From: Starkeya sp. ORNL1
Lineage (GTDB): Bacteria; Pseudomonadota; Alphaproteobacteria; Rhizobiales; Xanthobacteraceae
Assembly: GCF_012971745.1 (NCBI RefSeq)
Contig: NZ_CP048834.1
Coordinates: 4,402,001 to 4,466,000 of the forward strand
DNA: 64,000 nt
Direction: 5' to 3'
This document shows, piece after piece, positions 52,786 through 63,403 of this stretch. The notes beneath the pieces are model-generated. The model had not been told where the DNA came from and made no database searches. It saw only the letters and a list, made by a program, of their open reading frames with translations. The position numbers were made by a program, and so were the translations under genes. Position 1 is the stretch's first letter. Every line of letters starts with the position of its first letter.

Positions 52786-55038
52786 ATGACGATTTCCGCT
52801 CAGCAGCAGCGCTTCCGCGTCGAGGGCATGGACTGCGCCGGCTGCGCCACCAAGATCGACCGGGCGGTGCGCCGTATCAACGGCGTCGAGGAGGTTTCGG
52901 TCTCGGTGATGGCCGGCACCATGACGGTGCGCCACGCCGGCACTGTCGTCGCCGAGATCGAGAGCTGCGTGACCGGCCTCGGCTACGGCATCGCGCCGCT
53001 GAATCGCGACGTGCCGGCGCCGGTGCCGCCGACCCCGCACGATCACGACCATCATGATCACGACCATGCCGGCCACGACCATGATCACGCCGGTCATGAC
53101 CACGCTCATGACCATCACGATCATGGCGCCAGGCAGCCCGAAGTCTCCGGCATGCATGGCCATGACCACGGCACCGAGGAAGGTGCCTGGTACGCCACCG
53201 CCAAGGGGCGGCTGGCCATTGCCTGCGGTCTCGCCGTGGTCGCCGCCTATGGCATCGGGCGGATCTGGCCGGGGCTGGACCTTTATGTCTTCACCGCCGC
53301 CATGCTGGTTGGGCTGATCCCGATCGCCCGCCGTGCCGTCGCCGCGGCGATGGCGGGTTCGCCCTTCTCGATCGAGATGCTGATGACGGTTGCCGCGGTC
53401 GGCGCGGTCATCATAGGCGCCGGCGAGGAAGGCGCCATGGTGGTGTTCCTGTTCCTGGTCGGCGAATTGCTGGAGGGCGTCGCCGCCGGCCGCGCCCGCG
53501 CCAGCATCCGCTCGTTGACCGCCTTGGTGCCGAAAACCGCGCTGCTGGTCGAGAACGGCATCACCCGCGAAGTGCCGGCCGAGCAGGTTGCCGTCGGCGC
53601 GCTGATCCTGGTGCGCCCCGGCGAGCGCATCCCCGCCGACGGCACGGTGATCGAGGGCGCGAGCTCTGTGGACGAGGCGCCGGTGACCGGCGAGAGCGTC
53701 CCCGTCCGCAAGGCGACGGGCGACAGCGTGTTCGCGGGCACGGTGAATGGCGAGGCGGCGCTGACCATCCGCGCCACCACACCGGCTTCGGACAACACCA
53801 TCGCCCGCGTGGTGCGGCTGGTGGAGGAAGCACAGGAGAGCAAGGCGCCGACCGAGCGCTTCATCGACAGCTTCTCGCGTTGGTACACCCCCTTCGTGGT
53901 GCTGCTGGCGGTACTGGTCGCTGTGGTGCCGCCGCTGTTCTTCGGAGCCGGCTGGGACGCGTGGATCTATAAGGGCCTCGCCATATTGCTGATCGGCTGC
54001 CCGTGCGCGCTGGTTATCTCGACGCCGGCGGCGATTGCCGCGGCGCTGGCCTTCGGCGCTCGGCATGGGCTGCTGATCAAGGGCGGCGCAGTGCTGGAGA
54101 CGCTGCGGGGCATCGATGCGGTGGCGTTCGACAAGACCGGCACCCTCACCGAGGGCAAGCCGAAGGTGACGGATATTGCCGGGCTCGCGCTCATTGAGCC
54201 CGAGGTGCTGCGGCTGGCCGCGGCGTTGGAGAGCGGATCCAGCCATCCGCTGGCAGCGGCGATCCTCGCTCGTGCGTCCGAGGGCGGCGTCGCCATCCCG
54301 GCGGTGCGCGAGGCGGCAGCTTTGGGCGGCGAAGGGGTGAGCGGCATTGTGGAAGGTCGCGTGCTGTTCCTCGGCTCGCCGCGGGCGGCCGGCGCGCGCA
54401 CCTCATTGGCGGGTGCGCAGGCGCGGATTGATGCGCTGCAGGCCGAGGGCAAGACCGTCGCCGTGCTGCTGGTGGACGATGCCGCGGCCGGCCTGATCGC
54501 CATGCGCGACGAGCCGCGCCCGGATGCCGCCGCCGGCCTCAAGGCGCTCGCCGCCGCCGGCGTGCGCATGCTGATGCTGACCGGCGACAATGCCCGCACC
54601 GCGCAGGCGGTCGGCTCGGCGCTCGGCATCGAGGCGCGGGCCGAACTGATGCCGGCTGACAAGCTGCGCATCGTTGGCGAGCTTCAAAAGCAGGGGCTAA
54701 AGGTGGCGCAGGTTGGCGACGGCATCAATGACGCGCCGGCGCTCGCCGCGGCCGATGTCGGCATCGCCATGGGCGGCGGCACCGACGTGGCGCTGGAGAC
54801 CGCGGACGCCGCTGTGCTGCACGGTCGGGTGGCGGATGTCGCGGCGATGATCGATCTCGCCCGCCGTACCATGGCGAACATCAAGCAGAACATCGTCATC
54901 GCGTTGGGGCTGAAGGCGGTGTTCCTGGTGACGACCATCCTCGGCATCACGGGGCTTTGGCCCGCCATCCTCGCCGACACCGGGGCGACGGTGCTGGTGA
55001 CGATGAACGCGCTGCGGCTGCTGGGGCGGCGGACGTGA
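52786..55038 (+). CDS. zntA: Zn/Cd/Pb-type P1B heavy-metal-translocating ATPase
   Basis: The 750-residue pump has an N-terminal metal-binding domain (GMDCAGC; Cys17, Cys20), a His/Asp-rich stretch (residues 85-115), eight membrane helices, the CPC motif at 405-407 and phosphorylated Asp449 in DKTGTLTEG. Motifs SSHPLAAAI and GDGINDAPALAAADVG complete the ATPase machinery. It exports divalent metal across the inner membrane. The divergent MerR gene and 19-bp-spacer promoter show metal-induced control. Confidence 0.95.
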   Translation: MTISAQQQRFRVEGMDCAGCATKIDRAVRRINGVEEVSVSVMAGTMTVRHAGTVVAEIESCVTGLGYGIAPLNRDVPAPVPPTPHDHDHHDHDHAGHDHDHAGHDHAHDHHDHGARQPEVSGMHGHDHGTEEGAWYATAKGRLAIACGLAVVAAYGIGRIWPGLDLYVFTAAMLVGLIPIARRAVAAAMAGSPFSIEMLMTVAAVGAVIIGAGEEGAMVVFLFLVGELLEGVAAGRARASIRSLTALVPKTALLVENGITREVPAEQVAVGALILVRPGERIPADGTVIEGASSVDEAPVTGESVPVRKATGDSVFAGTVNGEAALTIRATTPASDNTIARVVRLVEEAQESKAPTERFIDSFSRWYTPFVVLLAVLVAVVPPLFFGAGWDAWIYKGLAILLIGCPCALVISTPAAIAAALAFGARHGLLIKGGAVLETLRGIDAVAFDKTGTLTEGKPKVTDIAGLALIEPEVLRLAAALESGSSHPLAAAILARASEGGVAIPAVREAAALGGEGVSGIVEGRVLFLGSPRAAGARTSLAGAQARIDALQAEGKTVAVLLVDDAAAGLIAMRDEPRPDAAAGLKALAAAGVRMLMLTGDNARTAQAVGSALGIEARAELMPADKLRIVGELQKQGLKVAQVGDGINDAPALAAADVGIAMGGGTDVALETADAAVLHGRVADVAAMIDLARRTMANIKQNIVIALGLKAVFLVTTILGITGLWPAILADTGATVLVTMNALRLLGRRT

Positions 55039-55051
55039 GTCGTCCTGCGTG

Positions 55052-55153
55052 AGCATCCTTCGAGGCCGGCCTCTGGCCGGCACCTCAGGATGAGGTCGTG
55101 TTAAAGAACAACCTCATCCTGAGGTGCGAGCATAGCGAGCCTCGAAGGATGCT
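55052..55153. repeat. Family 2 intergenic palindromic repeat, copy 3 (zntA/argH convergent gap)
   Basis: AGCATCCTTCGAGG and CCTCGAAGGATGCT are perfect complements at the ends; inner CACCTCAGGATGAGGT and ACCTCATCCTGAGGTG also pair perfectly. The result is a long two-part hairpin between two convergent stops. Confidence 0.88.
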
Positions 55154-55162
55154 GAAGCAGAG

Positions 55163-56542
55163 CTACCCCAACTGCTTCAGCCACCGCTTGGCCTGGGCGC
55201 GGACGTTCTTCGGCGCGGTGCCGCCATAGGAAACCCGGCTTGCCACCGACTTCGACACCGAGAGCACGCCGAACACCTCACTCGTGATGCGCGGCTCGAT
55301 TTCCTGCATCTCGGCAAGCGTCAGCTTGTGCAAGGCGATGCCCTTGCCGCTCGCCAGCGCGACGATGCGGCCGGTGGCGTGGTGTGCGTCACGGAACGGC
55401 AGGCCGAGCACGCGCACCAGCCAGTCGGCAAGGTCCGTCGCGGTGGAATAGCCGGAGCCGGCCGCCGCTTTCATGCGGTTCTCGTCCGGCACCGCGTCGC
55501 GCACCATGCCGGCGGTGGCGGCGATCATCAGCGACAAGGTGGAGAGCGCGTCGAAGGCGCCTTCCTTGTCTTCCTGCATGTCCTTGGCATAGGCCAGCGC
55601 GAGGCCCTTCATCACCATCAACAGGCCCGAGAAGGCGCCGGCGATGCGGCCGATCTTGGCGCGCACCAGTTCGGCGGCGTCCGGATTGCGCTTCTGCGGC
55701 ATGATGGACGAGCCGGTGGTGAAGCGGTCGGAGAGCTTGAGCAGGGCGACCAGCGGCGAGGTCCAGATCACCACTTCCTCGGCGAAGCGCGAGAGGTGCA
55801 TGGCGCAGATCGCCGCGCTCGACAGCGTCTCCAGCACGAAGTCGCGATCCGACACCGAATCCAGCGAATTCGCCGTCGGCCGGTCGAAGCCGAGCGCCTT
55901 GGCGGTGGCGAAGCGGTCGATCGGGAAGGAGGTGCCGGCGAGTGCCGCGGCACCCAGAGGGCACTCATTGAGGCGTGCGCGGGCGTCCGCAAAGCGCCCG
56001 CGGTCGCGCCCTAACATCTCGACATAGGCCAGCAGATGGTGGCCGAAGGTCACCGGCTGCGCGGTCTGCAGATGGGTGAAGCCGGGCATCACGGTTGCGG
56101 CATGATCCAGCGCCTTTTCGGCGAGCGCGCGCTGCAGATCGGCGAGCTGGGCGTCCAGCGTGTCGATGGTGTCGCGCACATAGAGCCGGAAATCGGTCGC
56201 CACCTGGTCGTTGCGCGAGCGCGCGGTGTGCAAGCGCCCGGCGGAGGCGCCGATCAGCCCGGCGAGGCGGGATTCGACATTCATGTGAATGTCTTCCAGC
56301 GAGCGCTGGAAGGTGAAGGAGCCGCCCTCGATCTCTGACAGGATCGTGTCTAGACCGGCGACGATCTTTTCGGCATCACTCGGCTCGATGATGCCCTGCG
56401 TCGCCAGCATGGCTGCATGTGCCTTCGAGCCGGCGATGTCCTGGGCGTAGAGGCGCTGGTCGAAACCGATGGAGGCGTTTATCTCCTCCATGATAGCTGC
56501 AGGTCCGGTCTCGAACCGGCCGCCCCACATCTTGTTGCTCAT
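55163..56542 (-). CDS. argH: Argininosuccinate lyase
   Basis: The 459-residue fumarase-superfamily enzyme splits argininosuccinate into arginine and fumarate. It begins [20 protein letters not shown] and has [30 protein letters not shown] and the signature [21 protein letters not shown] at 56542 is the family start; longer frames extend into the divergent TlpA gene. It is monocistronic. Confidence 0.97.
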   Translation of the reverse strand: MSNKMWGGRFETGPAAIMEEINASIGFDQRLYAQDIAGSKAHAAMLATQGIIEPSDAEKIVAGLDTILSEIEGGSFTFQRSLEDIHMNVESRLAGLIGASAGRLHTARSRNDQVATDFRLYVRDTIDTLDAQLADLQRALAEKALDHAATVMPGFTHLQTAQPVTFGHHLLAYVEMLGRDRGRFADARARLNECPLGAAALAGTSFPIDRFATAKALGFDRPTANSLDSVSDRDFVLETLSSAAICAMHLSRFAEEVVIWTSPLVALLKLSDRFTTGSSIMPQKRNPDAAELVRAKIGRIAGAFSGLLMVMKGLALAYAKDMQEDKEGAFDALSTLSLMIAATAGMVRDAVPDENRMKAAAGSGYSTATDLADWLVRVLGLPFRDAHHATGRIVALASGKGIALHKLTLAEMQEIEPRITSEVFGVLSVSKSVASRVSYGGTAPKNVRAQAKRWLKQLG

Positions 56543-56566
56543 GCTTATTCTCCGCGAGGACCAGCG

Positions 56567-57301
56567 ATGACCGAGGAACCCGGAACGACCAGCGGGCAGG
56601 AACCGCGTCGCGGGCGGGCCGTGCTCGTGGTCGCGGGCGCACTGGTGGCCGGCGCGCTCGTCGGGTTCGCAGGCGTATACGGGATCGCGGGCACGGGGCG
56701 CAACGGCGATGGCGTCGCCGTCGTCGCGCCCGAGGCCGGTGCCTCGGTGGCCGCCGATCCCGAATGCGCCTCGGCCAGCGAGACCGCGCGCCGCATCGCC
56801 CCGCTCGCCAAGGGCGAGGTCGCCGCCTTCGCCCCGACCACCACGCCCCGCCGGGTGCCGGACCTCGCCTTCCAGAACGCCGAGGGCAAATCGCTGCGGC
56901 TTGCCGAGGTCGCCGCCGGCGAAGTGCGGCTGGTGAACCTCTGGGCCACCTGGTGCGCGCCGTGTCGCAAGGAGATGCCGGCGCTCGACCAGCTCCAGGG
57001 CGAGATGGGCGGCAAGAATTTCGAGGTGGTGGCGCTGAACATCGACACCCGCGATCCGGCCAAGCCGAAGCAGTTCCTGGAGGAGATCGGGGTCAGGAAC
57101 CTCGCCTTCTATGCCGATCCCAAGGCGCAGGCCTTCCAGGATCTGCGTGCGGTGGGGCGCGGCTTCGGCTTGCCGACCACGCTGCTGGTTGATGGCAAGG
57201 GCTGCGAGATCGGCAGTGTCGCCGGCCCGGCGGAATGGTCGAGCCCCGACGCGCTGGCGCTGATCCGCGCCGCGGTGGAGACCAAGGCGGCGACGAACTG
57301 A
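56567..57301 (+). CDS. TlpA-like membrane-anchored thiol:disulfide oxidoreductase
   Basis: The 244-residue protein has one N-terminal membrane anchor (about residues 18-42) and a periplasmic thioredoxin domain (about 100-240) with WATWCAPC as redox site and the cis-Pro in [14 protein letters not shown]. TlpA proteins keep periplasmic cysteines reduced, notably for cytochrome oxidase copper-site assembly. The argH/tlpA divergent pair with a 24-bp gap is a common arrangement in Hyphomicrobiales. Confidence 0.92.
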   Translation: MTEEPGTTSGQEPRRGRAVLVVAGALVAGALVGFAGVYGIAGTGRNGDGVAVVAPEAGASVAADPECASASETARRIAPLAKGEVAAFAPTTTPRRVPDLAFQNAEGKSLRLAEVAAGEVRLVNLWATWCAPCRKEMPALDQLQGEMGGKNFEVVALNIDTRDPAKPKQFLEEIGVRNLAFYADPKAQAFQDLRAVGRGFGLPTTLLVDGKGCEIGSVAGPAEWSSPDALALIRAAVETKAATN

Positions 57302-57417
57302 GGGCGACTGGCTTTCCTGCATGATGGCGAGCCTTGCGGCGGCGGCGTGAGCGATTTCGGGTGGCGCTCCCGGCCGGGGCGGTCTAACAGTCCGCTCCCG
57401 CAACGGCAGTGCCGCCC

Positions 57418-58377
57418 ATGTCTTCGCGTGCCCCATCCGCCCCCGCTCCCATGGCGCCGCTCGACTGGGCAGCCCTGGTGCTGCTGTCGGTGATCTGGGG
57501 CGGCTCGTTCTTCTTCGGCAAGATCGCCATCGCCGAGATCCCGCCGCTGACCATGGTGCTGGCGCGCGTCGGCATCGGAGCGCTGGCGCTGGTCTTCATT
57601 GCGCGGATCCGGGGCGTCAGCATCCCGCTGGATTGGCCGCTGGCCAGGGCCTTCGCGATCCTGGGGCTGATTTCGAACGTCATCCCGTTCGGCCTCATCG
57701 CCTGGTCGCAGCAGCATATTCCGAGCGGGCTGTCCTCCATCCTCAATGCCGCGACCCCGCTCTTCACCGTGCTGGTGGCGCAGGCCTTCACGCGCGACGA
57801 GAAGCTCACCCCCTCGCGGCTCGTCGGGGTGGGGCTGGGCTTTGCCGGCGTCGCGGTGATGATGGGGCCGGCGCTGCTCGGCCAACTCGGCGGCCACCAG
57901 CTTCCCGCGCAGCTCGCCGCCATCGCGGCGACGATTTCCTATGGCTGCGCCAGCGTCTATGGCAAGCGCTTCCGCGCGCTACCGCCGCTCGGCGTCGCCA
58001 TCGGCCAGCTCACCGCCTCGACCCTGATCCTGGCGCCGCTGGTTGCGCTGATCGAGCGGCCGTGGGAATTGCCGACCCCGTCCACCCACGTGCTGGCGGC
58101 GGTCACCGCGCTTGGCGTGCTGTCGACCGGCATCGCCTTCATCATGTATTTCCGCATATTGGCGCGGAATGGGGCGACCAATATCTCGCTGGTCACCTTC
58201 CTGGTGCCGGTGAGCGCGATCCTGCTCGGCGCGCTGGTGCTCGGCGAGGCGCTGGAGCCGCGCGAGTTCGCCGGCTTCGGCCTGATCGCGCTCGGCCTTG
58301 CCGCGATCGACGGGCGTCCGGGGCGGATGCTGGCGGGCATGGTGCGCGGCAAGCCGGTCTTCGGGCGTCGTCCCTGA
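57418..58377 (+). CDS. DMT-superfamily (EamA) transporter
   Basis: The 319-residue membrane protein has ten predicted helices in two EamA repeats ([20 protein letters not shown] near the start; [12 protein letters not shown] and [17 protein letters not shown] in the second half). Such proteins export amino acids or metabolites, with poor substrate prediction from sequence. ATG at 57418 is chosen over GTG at 57409. It is read after tlpA with a 116-bp gap. Confidence 0.9.
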   Translation: MSSRAPSAPAPMAPLDWAALVLLSVIWGGSFFFGKIAIAEIPPLTMVLARVGIGALALVFIARIRGVSIPLDWPLARAFAILGLISNVIPFGLIAWSQQHIPSGLSSILNAATPLFTVLVAQAFTRDEKLTPSRLVGVGLGFAGVAVMMGPALLGQLGGHQLPAQLAAIAATISYGCASVYGKRFRALPPLGVAIGQLTASTLILAPLVALIERPWELPTPSTHVLAAVTALGVLSTGIAFIMYFRILARNGATNISLVTFLVPVSAILLGALVLGEALEPREFAGFGLIALGLAAIDGRPGRMLAGMVRGKPVFGRRP

Positions 58378-58450
58378 AGCGCTGGTCCTTGAAGCGCTAC
58401 CCGGCTTCTGGGACCATCGGTTCCGGCGCGCAACAAGCCGGGAGCCTTAC

Positions 58451-58858
58451 ATGCCGACCATGACCGTCGAGCTGCGCAGCATTCCGGACACCCAGGCGGC
58501 GGTCGGCTGGGCCGGCGACCATACCATCGTCGTCGACCGGCCGGAGGGCAAAGCGGGCGGCATGGGGCTCGGTTTCAATGGCGGGCAACTGCTCGGCCTC
58601 GCCATTGGCGGGTGCATGTGCAACGACCTGCACTATGTCGCGCACGAGATGGGCATCCGCCTGGCGTCGATCCGGGTGGCGGTCGAGGTGAGCTTCGAGG
58701 GCGCTCCGCTGCTCGCGACCGGTGCGGTGATGAAGGTGGATGTCACCAGCCTCGACACTAACGCCGACATTGCCGGCCTGCTCAAGCGGGCCAAGGAGAC
58801 CTCCACCGTCGCCAATTCAATCGCGCGGGGCGTGCCGGTGGAGATGGTGCAGGGTTGA
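58451..58858 (+). CDS. OsmC family protein
   Basis: The 135-residue protein has the OsmC/Ohr-like fold: a VGWAGDHTIVVDRPEGKAGG strand region and LGLAIGGCMCNDLHYVAHE, where the helix carries the family cysteine. Only this cysteine region is clear; the partner cysteine typical of Ohr is not obvious, so peroxidase function is uncertain. ATG at 58451 is used. Confidence 0.85.
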   Translation: MPTMTVELRSIPDTQAAVGWAGDHTIVVDRPEGKAGGMGLGFNGGQLLGLAIGGCMCNDLHYVAHEMGIRLASIRVAVEVSFEGAPLLATGAVMKVDVTSLDTNADIAGLLKRAKETSTVANSIARGVPVEMVQG

Positions 58859-58895
58859 AGCGGTGTGAGCGGGATAGGTAAAGCGGTCCAATTCC

Positions 58896-58982
58896 CCGTC
58901 ATGGCCGGGCTTGTCCCGGCCATCTCGATTCCCGATGCGCTGTCAGGAATCGAGATCCCCGGCACGAGGCCGGGGATGACGG
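58896..58982. repeat. Family 1-related palindromic repeat, copy 5 (OsmC/hbd convergent gap)
   Basis: CCGTCATGGCCGGG and CCGGGGATGACGG frame inner GGAATCGAGATC / ATCTCGATTCC arms. It shares the CGTCAT...ATGACG ends with family 1 but has different inner arms, so it is a relative rather than a close copy. It fills a convergent gap. Confidence 0.75.
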
Positions 58983-59009
58983 TGGTCTTGGGCTTCAAGC
59001 CCCCAAACC

Positions 59010-59891
59010 TCAGCGGGTCGGGATCGGCTTCTCGCCGCGGTAGTCGTAGAAGCCGCGCTGGGTCTTGCGGCCGAGCCAGCCGGCCTCGACATATTTCACC
59101 AGCAACGGGCACGGGCGGTACTTGGAATCGGCCAGACCCTCATGCAGCACCTGCATGATGGAGAGGCACGTATCCAGCCCGATGAAGTCGGCGAGCTGGA
59201 GCGGGCCCATCGGATGGTTGGCCCCAAGCCGCATCGCGGTGTCGATGGCATCCACCGAGCCGACGCCCTCATAGAGCGTGTAGATCGCCTCGTTGATCAT
59301 CGGCAGTAAAATGCGATTGACCATGAAGGCCGGGAAATCCTCCGACACCGCATAGGTCTTGCCCAGCCGGGTGACGAACTCCTTCGACAGTTCGAAGGTC
59401 TCGTCCTCGGTGGCTATGCCGCGCACCAGCTCGACGAGCTGCATGATCGGCACCGGGTTCATGAAGTGGATGCCGATGAAGCGCTCCGGCCGGTCGGTGG
59501 AGGCGGCGAGCCGGGTGATGGAGATGGAGGAAGTGTTGGTGGCGAGGATCGCCTCCGGCTTCAGATGCGGGCACACCTCGGTGAAGATGCGCCGCTTGAT
59601 CTCTTCCTTTTCCACCGCCGCCTCGATGACGAGGTCGGCATCGGCAAGCGAGGCGGTCTTGTCGGAACCCTGGATGCGGGCGAGCGCGGCCTGCCGCTCT
59701 TCCTCGCTGTACATCCCCTTGGACACCTGGCGGACCATGTTGCCATTGATGGTGGCAAGCCCCGACTTGATGCGGTCGGCGGCAAGGTCGTTGAGGATCA
59801 CCTCATAGCCGGCAAGCGCGCAGACATGCGCGATGCCGTTGCCCATCTGGCCGGCGCCGATGATGCCGATGCTCTTGATCTCGAACGCCAT
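59010..59891 (-). CDS. 3-hydroxybutyryl-CoA dehydrogenase
   Basis: The 293-residue enzyme interconverts 3-hydroxybutyryl-CoA and acetoacetyl-CoA with NAD(P). It has the N-terminal nucleotide fold GIIGAGQMGNGIAHVCALAGY, a catalytic His in GIHFMNPVPIM and the C-terminal dimer domain (NRILLPMINEAIYTLYEGVG). It lies 93 bp downstream of etfA on the same strand, in the common etfBA-hbd arrangement. Confidence 0.95.
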   Translation of the reverse strand: MAFEIKSIGIIGAGQMGNGIAHVCALAGYEVILNDLAADRIKSGLATINGNMVRQVSKGMYSEEERQAALARIQGSDKTASLADADLVIEAAVEKEEIKRRIFTEVCPHLKPEAILATNTSSISITRLAASTDRPERFIGIHFMNPVPIMQLVELVRGIATEDETFELSKEFVTRLGKTYAVSEDFPAFMVNRILLPMINEAIYTLYEGVGSVDAIDTAMRLGANHPMGPLQLADFIGLDTCLSIMQVLHEGLADSKYRPCPLLVKYVEAGWLGRKTQRGFYDYRGEKPIPTR

Positions 59892-59984
59892 GATGCTGCC
59901 CGCAGCCTTCCCGAAAGGTCGTTACCAACGCCGACCCCAGCTTGCACTGTGCGCGGCGACTGATGAATGTCGTTATAATGACTG

Positions 59985-60929
59985 TCAGGCTTTCGCTTTG
60001 GCAATTTCCGCGGTGAGCGCCGGCACGATCTCGAACAGGTCGCCGACCAGGCCATAGTCCGCCACCTGGAAGATCGGGGCTTCCTCGTCCTTGTTGATGG
60101 CGACGATGACCTTGGAATCCTTCATGCCGGCCAGATGCTGGATGGCGCCGGAAATGCCGACCGCGACATAAAGCTCCGGCGCGACCACCTTGCCAGTCTG
60201 GCCGACCTGCCAGTCATTCGGGGCGTAGCCGGCATCGACCGCGGCGCGCGAAGCGCCAACCGCGGCGCCCAGCGCATCGGCCAGCGGCTCGATCAGCTTG
60301 TGAAAATTCTCCGAGGAGCCGAGCGCGCGCCCGCCCGAGACGATGAGCCGGGCGGCGGTGAGCTCCGGCCGGTCCATATGGGCGATGTTCTCGCTGAGGA
60401 AGCGCGACAGGCCGGGGTCGGCCGCCGGGTCCACGGCGCGGATCGGCGCGGCTCCACCCTCACCGGCCGCCGCGAAGGACGCGGTGCGCACGGTGATGAC
60501 CTTCTTCGCCTCGGAAGAGCGCACGCGCTGGATGGCGTTGCCGGCATAGATGGCGCGCTCGAAGGTGTCGGGCGCCACCACCTTGGAGATGTCCGAGAGC
60601 TGCATGACGTCGAGCAGCGCGGCGATGCGCGGCATCACGCTCTTCCAGGTCGCGCTCGAAGGCGCGAGCAGGGCGTCATAATTCGGGGCCAACGCAACCC
60701 CGAGCGCGGCGAGCGGCTCGGCGAGGCGGTGCGCATAGAGCGGGGAATCCACCAGCAGCACCTCGGCGACGCCGTCGAGCCTGGCGGCGGCCTCGGCGGC
60801 GGGGCGGGCATTGCCGCCGGCCACCAGCACATGCACCGGCGCGCCCAGCGCCACGGCAGCGGTGAGCGCCTTGGCGGTGACGGCATTCAGCGTGGCGTCG
60901 TCATGTTCGGCAAACAGCAGCGTCGCCAT
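59985..60929 (-). CDS. etfA: Electron transfer flavoprotein alpha subunit
   Basis: The 314-residue subunit carries the FAD-binding C-terminal domain: [31 protein letters not shown] and [20 protein letters not shown]. With EtfB it passes electrons from acyl-CoA and other dehydrogenases to ETF:quinone oxidoreductase. It starts 3 bp after etfB ends. Confidence 0.96.
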   Translation of the reverse strand: MATLLFAEHDDATLNAVTAKALTAAVALGAPVHVLVAGGNARPAAEAAARLDGVAEVLLVDSPLYAHRLAEPLAALGVALAPNYDALLAPSSATWKSVMPRIAALLDVMQLSDISKVVAPDTFERAIYAGNAIQRVRSSEAKKVITVRTASFAAAGEGGAAPIRAVDPAADPGLSRFLSENIAHMDRPELTAARLIVSGGRALGSSENFHKLIEPLADALGAAVGASRAAVDAGYAPNDWQVGQTGKVVAPELYVAVGISGAIQHLAGMKDSKVIVAINKDEEAPIFQVADYGLVGDLFEIVPALTAEIAKAKA

Positions 60930-60931
60930 CT

Positions 60932-61684
60932 TTAGAGCACTCCCGCCTCGGTCTTGAGCTTCGCCACCAGTTCGGCCGCGGAGGCCACCTTCACGCCGCC
61001 GGTGCGGCCGGGCGGATCGAAGGTCGTCAGCACTTCGAGGCGCGGCGCGATATCGACGCCGAGCGTCTCCGGCGTCTTCTCGTCGATCGGCTTCTTCTTG
61101 GCCTTCATGATGTTGGGCAGGCTGGCATAGCGCGGCTCGTTGAGCCGCAGATCAGTGGTGAGAATGGCCGGCAGCGGCAGCGCGACGATCTGCAGGCCGC
61201 CATCGATCTCGCGCGTCACCTCGAGGCCGGCGTCGGTCACCACCACCTTGGAGGCGAAGGTAGCCTGCGGCCAGCCGAGCAGCGCGGCGAGCATCTGGCC
61301 GGTCTGGTTGGAATCATCGTCGATCGCCTGCTTGCCGAGGATGACGAGCGAGGGGCCTTCCTCCTCGACGATCTTCTTCAGGAGCTTGGCAACCGCGAGC
61401 GGCTCGACCGAGGCGCTCTCGGTCTTCACCCAGATGCCGCGGTCGGCGCCCATGGCGAGCGCGGTGCGGATGGTTTCGTCGGTCTTCACCGGGCCGATGG
61501 AGACGGCGATGATCTCGCTCGCCTTGCCGGCCTCCTTGAGGCGCAGCGCTTCCTCGACGGCGATCTCGTCGAACGGGTTCATCGACATCTTGACATTGGC
61601 AAGCTCGACCCCGGACCCGTCCGGACGGACGCGGATCTTGACGTTGTAGTCGACCACCCGCTTCACGGGGACGAGTATCTTCAT
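60932..61684 (-). CDS. etfB: Electron transfer flavoprotein beta subunit
   Basis: The 250-residue subunit opens [19 protein letters not shown] and has [18 protein letters not shown], the AMP-binding region, and the signature [23 protein letters not shown] at 61684 is the family start. It leads the etfB-etfA(-hbd) unit. Confidence 0.96.
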   Translation of the reverse strand: MKILVPVKRVVDYNVKIRVRPDGSGVELANVKMSMNPFDEIAVEEALRLKEAGKASEIIAVSIGPVKTDETIRTALAMGADRGIWVKTESASVEPLAVAKLLKKIVEEEGPSLVILGKQAIDDDSNQTGQMLAALLGWPQATFASKVVVTDAGLEVTREIDGGLQIVALPLPAILTTDLRLNEPRYASLPNIMKAKKKPIDEKTPETLGVDIAPRLEVLTTFDPPGRTGGVKVASAAELVAKLKTEAGVL

Positions 61685-61794
61685 CGGCAGCACTCGCGGC
61701 GCGCCGTCGGAGGACCGGCGAACGGGCAAATGCGACGCGGCGGCCGACGAGCTTCAGGGGAATGCGGGCAACCTATGGGCCACCTTCCGCCCTG

Positions 61795-62520
61795 TCAATG
61801 CGGGGATTCGGCCGCGGGTGGCGGGGTTCCATCCGGCGTGCGCACCAGGAGCGGCACACCCTTGCGGCGCAGGAAGACGACGAGGACCGCGCCGGCGATG
61901 AGCCCGCCTATGTGCGCCCAGAAGGCGGTGCCGTCGTCGGTGGACGTGGCGATGCTCCACACCTGGAAGACGATCCAGGCGCTGATCGGCCACACTGCGG
62001 GGATGCGCAGCGGGATGCGCATGAAGATCAGCGCCCAGAGCCGGACATTGGGGTGCAGCAGCAGATAGGCCGCGACCACGCCCGCCACCGCCGCCGAGGC
62101 GCCGACCAGCGGAATCTCGGAAGCGGGCTGCATCAGGATGTGAGTGAGGCCGCCGACCACGCCGCAGGCGAGGTAGAAGATGGCATAGCGCACATGGCCG
62201 AGCGCATCCTCGACATTGTCGCCGAACACCGCGAGGAAGGCCATGTTGCCGATGAGGTGCATCCAGCCACCGTGCAGGAACATGTAGGTGACGAGCGTCA
62301 GCTCGGCGGGCAGTCGCACCAGTTCCGGCGGCAGGATGGCGGTGCGGCTGACCACGGCGGGGATGGCGCCGTATTCGAAGGCCGAGGCGGTGTCGACCTG
62401 CGCCTCATAGCCATGCTGGAACAGCACGAAGATCAGCACATTGGCGGCGATGATAGCCCAATTGACATAGGCATGGCGCACGTCTTCCAGCGGGTTGTCG
62501 TCGCTCAAAGGAAGGAACAT
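61795..62520 (-). CDS. Rhomboid family intramembrane serine protease
   Basis: The 241-residue protein has six helices. The catalytic serine is in LVGASAAVAG (normally GASG) and the catalytic histidine in HIGGLIAGA; the loop-1 region FLHGGWMHLIGNMAFLAVFG is conserved. It cleaves substrates in the membrane; targets are unknown. The cobalamin gene upstream reads in the same direction with a gap of about 70 bp. Confidence 0.92.
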   Translation of the reverse strand: MFLPLSDDNPLEDVRHAYVNWAIIAANVLIFVLFQHGYEAQVDTASAFEYGAIPAVVSRTAILPPELVRLPAELTLVTYMFLHGGWMHLIGNMAFLAVFGDNVEDALGHVRYAIFYLACGVVGGLTHILMQPASEIPLVGASAAVAGVVAAYLLLHPNVRLWALIFMRIPLRIPAVWPISAWIVFQVWSIATSTDDGTAFWAHIGGLIAGAVLVVFLRRKGVPLLVRTPDGTPPPAAESPH

Positions 62521-62590
62521 CGCCGGGCTCGGTTGTGCAGGGGCCGGCTACAAGATGGAGTGTACGCAGCGAAAACGCTAGTCGCCGCCA

Positions 62591-63175
62591 TTACTCCCCG
62601 CGGCCGGCCGCCGGCACCCACAGCACGTCGCCGTCGCCCTTGTCGTTAACGTAGCGGCTCATGACGAAGAGCAGGTCGGACAGCCGGTTGAGGTAACGGA
62701 TCGCAGGCGCGCCGACGCTCTCGCATTCCTGCTGCGACAGCTCGACCGCGAGCCGCTCGGCGCGGCGGCACACGGTGCGCGCAACATGCAGATGCGCCGC
62801 GGCCGGCATGCCCGCCGGCAGCACGAAGGAGCGCAGCGGCTTGAGGCCGGCATTCACGCGGTCAATGTCGCGCTCAAGCTTGTCCACCTGCGCGTCGACG
62901 ATGCGCAGCGGCTCATAGGCCAGGCGTTCCCCGGTGTCGCGGGTCGAGAGGTCGGCGCCGAGATCGAACAGGTCGTTCTGGATGCGCGCCAGCATGGCGT
63001 CGAGCTCGGGCAGGTCGGCGAGATGCAGCCGGGCGACGCCGATGGCGGCGTTGGTCTCGTCCACCGTGCCGTAGGCAGAGACACGCAGGTCGTATTTCGG
63101 CCGCCGTTCGCCGGAGCCGAGCGCGGTGGTGCCGTCGTCGCCGGTGCGCGTATAGATGCGGTTGAGGACGACCAT
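62591..63175 (-). CDS. PduO-type corrinoid adenosyltransferase
   Basis: The 194-residue enzyme makes adenosylcobalamin from cob(I)alamin and ATP. The PduO-type ATP motif TRTGDDGTTALGSG is at the N-terminus, followed by VDETNAAIGVAR, a Phe-Asp-Leu-Gly-Ala-Asp-Leu cluster and FVLPAGMPAAAHLHVARTVCRRAER. The HIG1 gene lies 14 bp upstream on the same strand, suggesting co-transcription. Confidence 0.94.
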   Translation of the reverse strand: MVVLNRIYTRTGDDGTTALGSGERRPKYDLRVSAYGTVDETNAAIGVARLHLADLPELDAMLARIQNDLFDLGADLSTRDTGERLAYEPLRIVDAQVDKLERDIDRVNAGLKPLRSFVLPAGMPAAAHLHVARTVCRRAERLAVELSQQECESVGAPAIRYLNRLSDLLFVMSRYVNDKGDGDVLWVPAAGRGE

Positions 63176-63189
63176 GGCGCCTGTCCGTT

Positions 63190-63393
63190 CTAGCCGCGGT
63201 GCATCAGGGCGACGGTGCCGAGCACCAGCACGAAGGCGATGAATTGCAGGAAGACGCGCCAGCGCATCAGCTTCTGCGAGCGCTCCGGCGAGCCGCCCTT
63301 CGCCATATTGTGGAGGCCGAGGAACAGCACGGTCGCCACCGAGGCGAGCGCCAGCGGGATCAGCGCGAACTTGGCGATGGTGACAAAGTCCAT
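63190..63393 (-). CDS. HIG1-domain twin-helix small membrane protein
   Basis: The 67-residue protein has two membrane helices flanking a basic loop with the HIG1 signature around GSPERSQKLMRWRVFLQF. Bacterial HIG1 proteins associate with cytochrome oxidase complexes in alphaproteobacteria (family knowledge). It sits between tspO and the cobalamin adenosyltransferase gene, 10 and 14 bp apart. Confidence 0.92.
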   Translation of the reverse strand: MDFVTIAKFALIPLALASVATVLFLGLHNMAKGGSPERSQKLMRWRVFLQFIAFVLVLGTVALMHRG

Positions 63394-63403
63394 GAGCGGC
63401 TCC

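Noticed and set aside
53038..53130. A tandem-repeat-like CAC/GAC tract as a microsatellite
   Set aside because: It is in frame within the metal ATPase and encodes a His/Asp-rich metal-binding linker typical of the family.
52717..54246. Upstream extension of the MerR gene to a 654-residue protein
   Set aside because: The extra part is antisense to zntA and would run through the MerR-type promoter; the HTH begins a few residues after the ATG at 52716.
56543..57436. Upstream extension of argH to a 757-residue protein
   Set aside because: Argininosuccinate lyases start at the [10 protein letters not shown] sequence; the extra part is antisense to tlpA.
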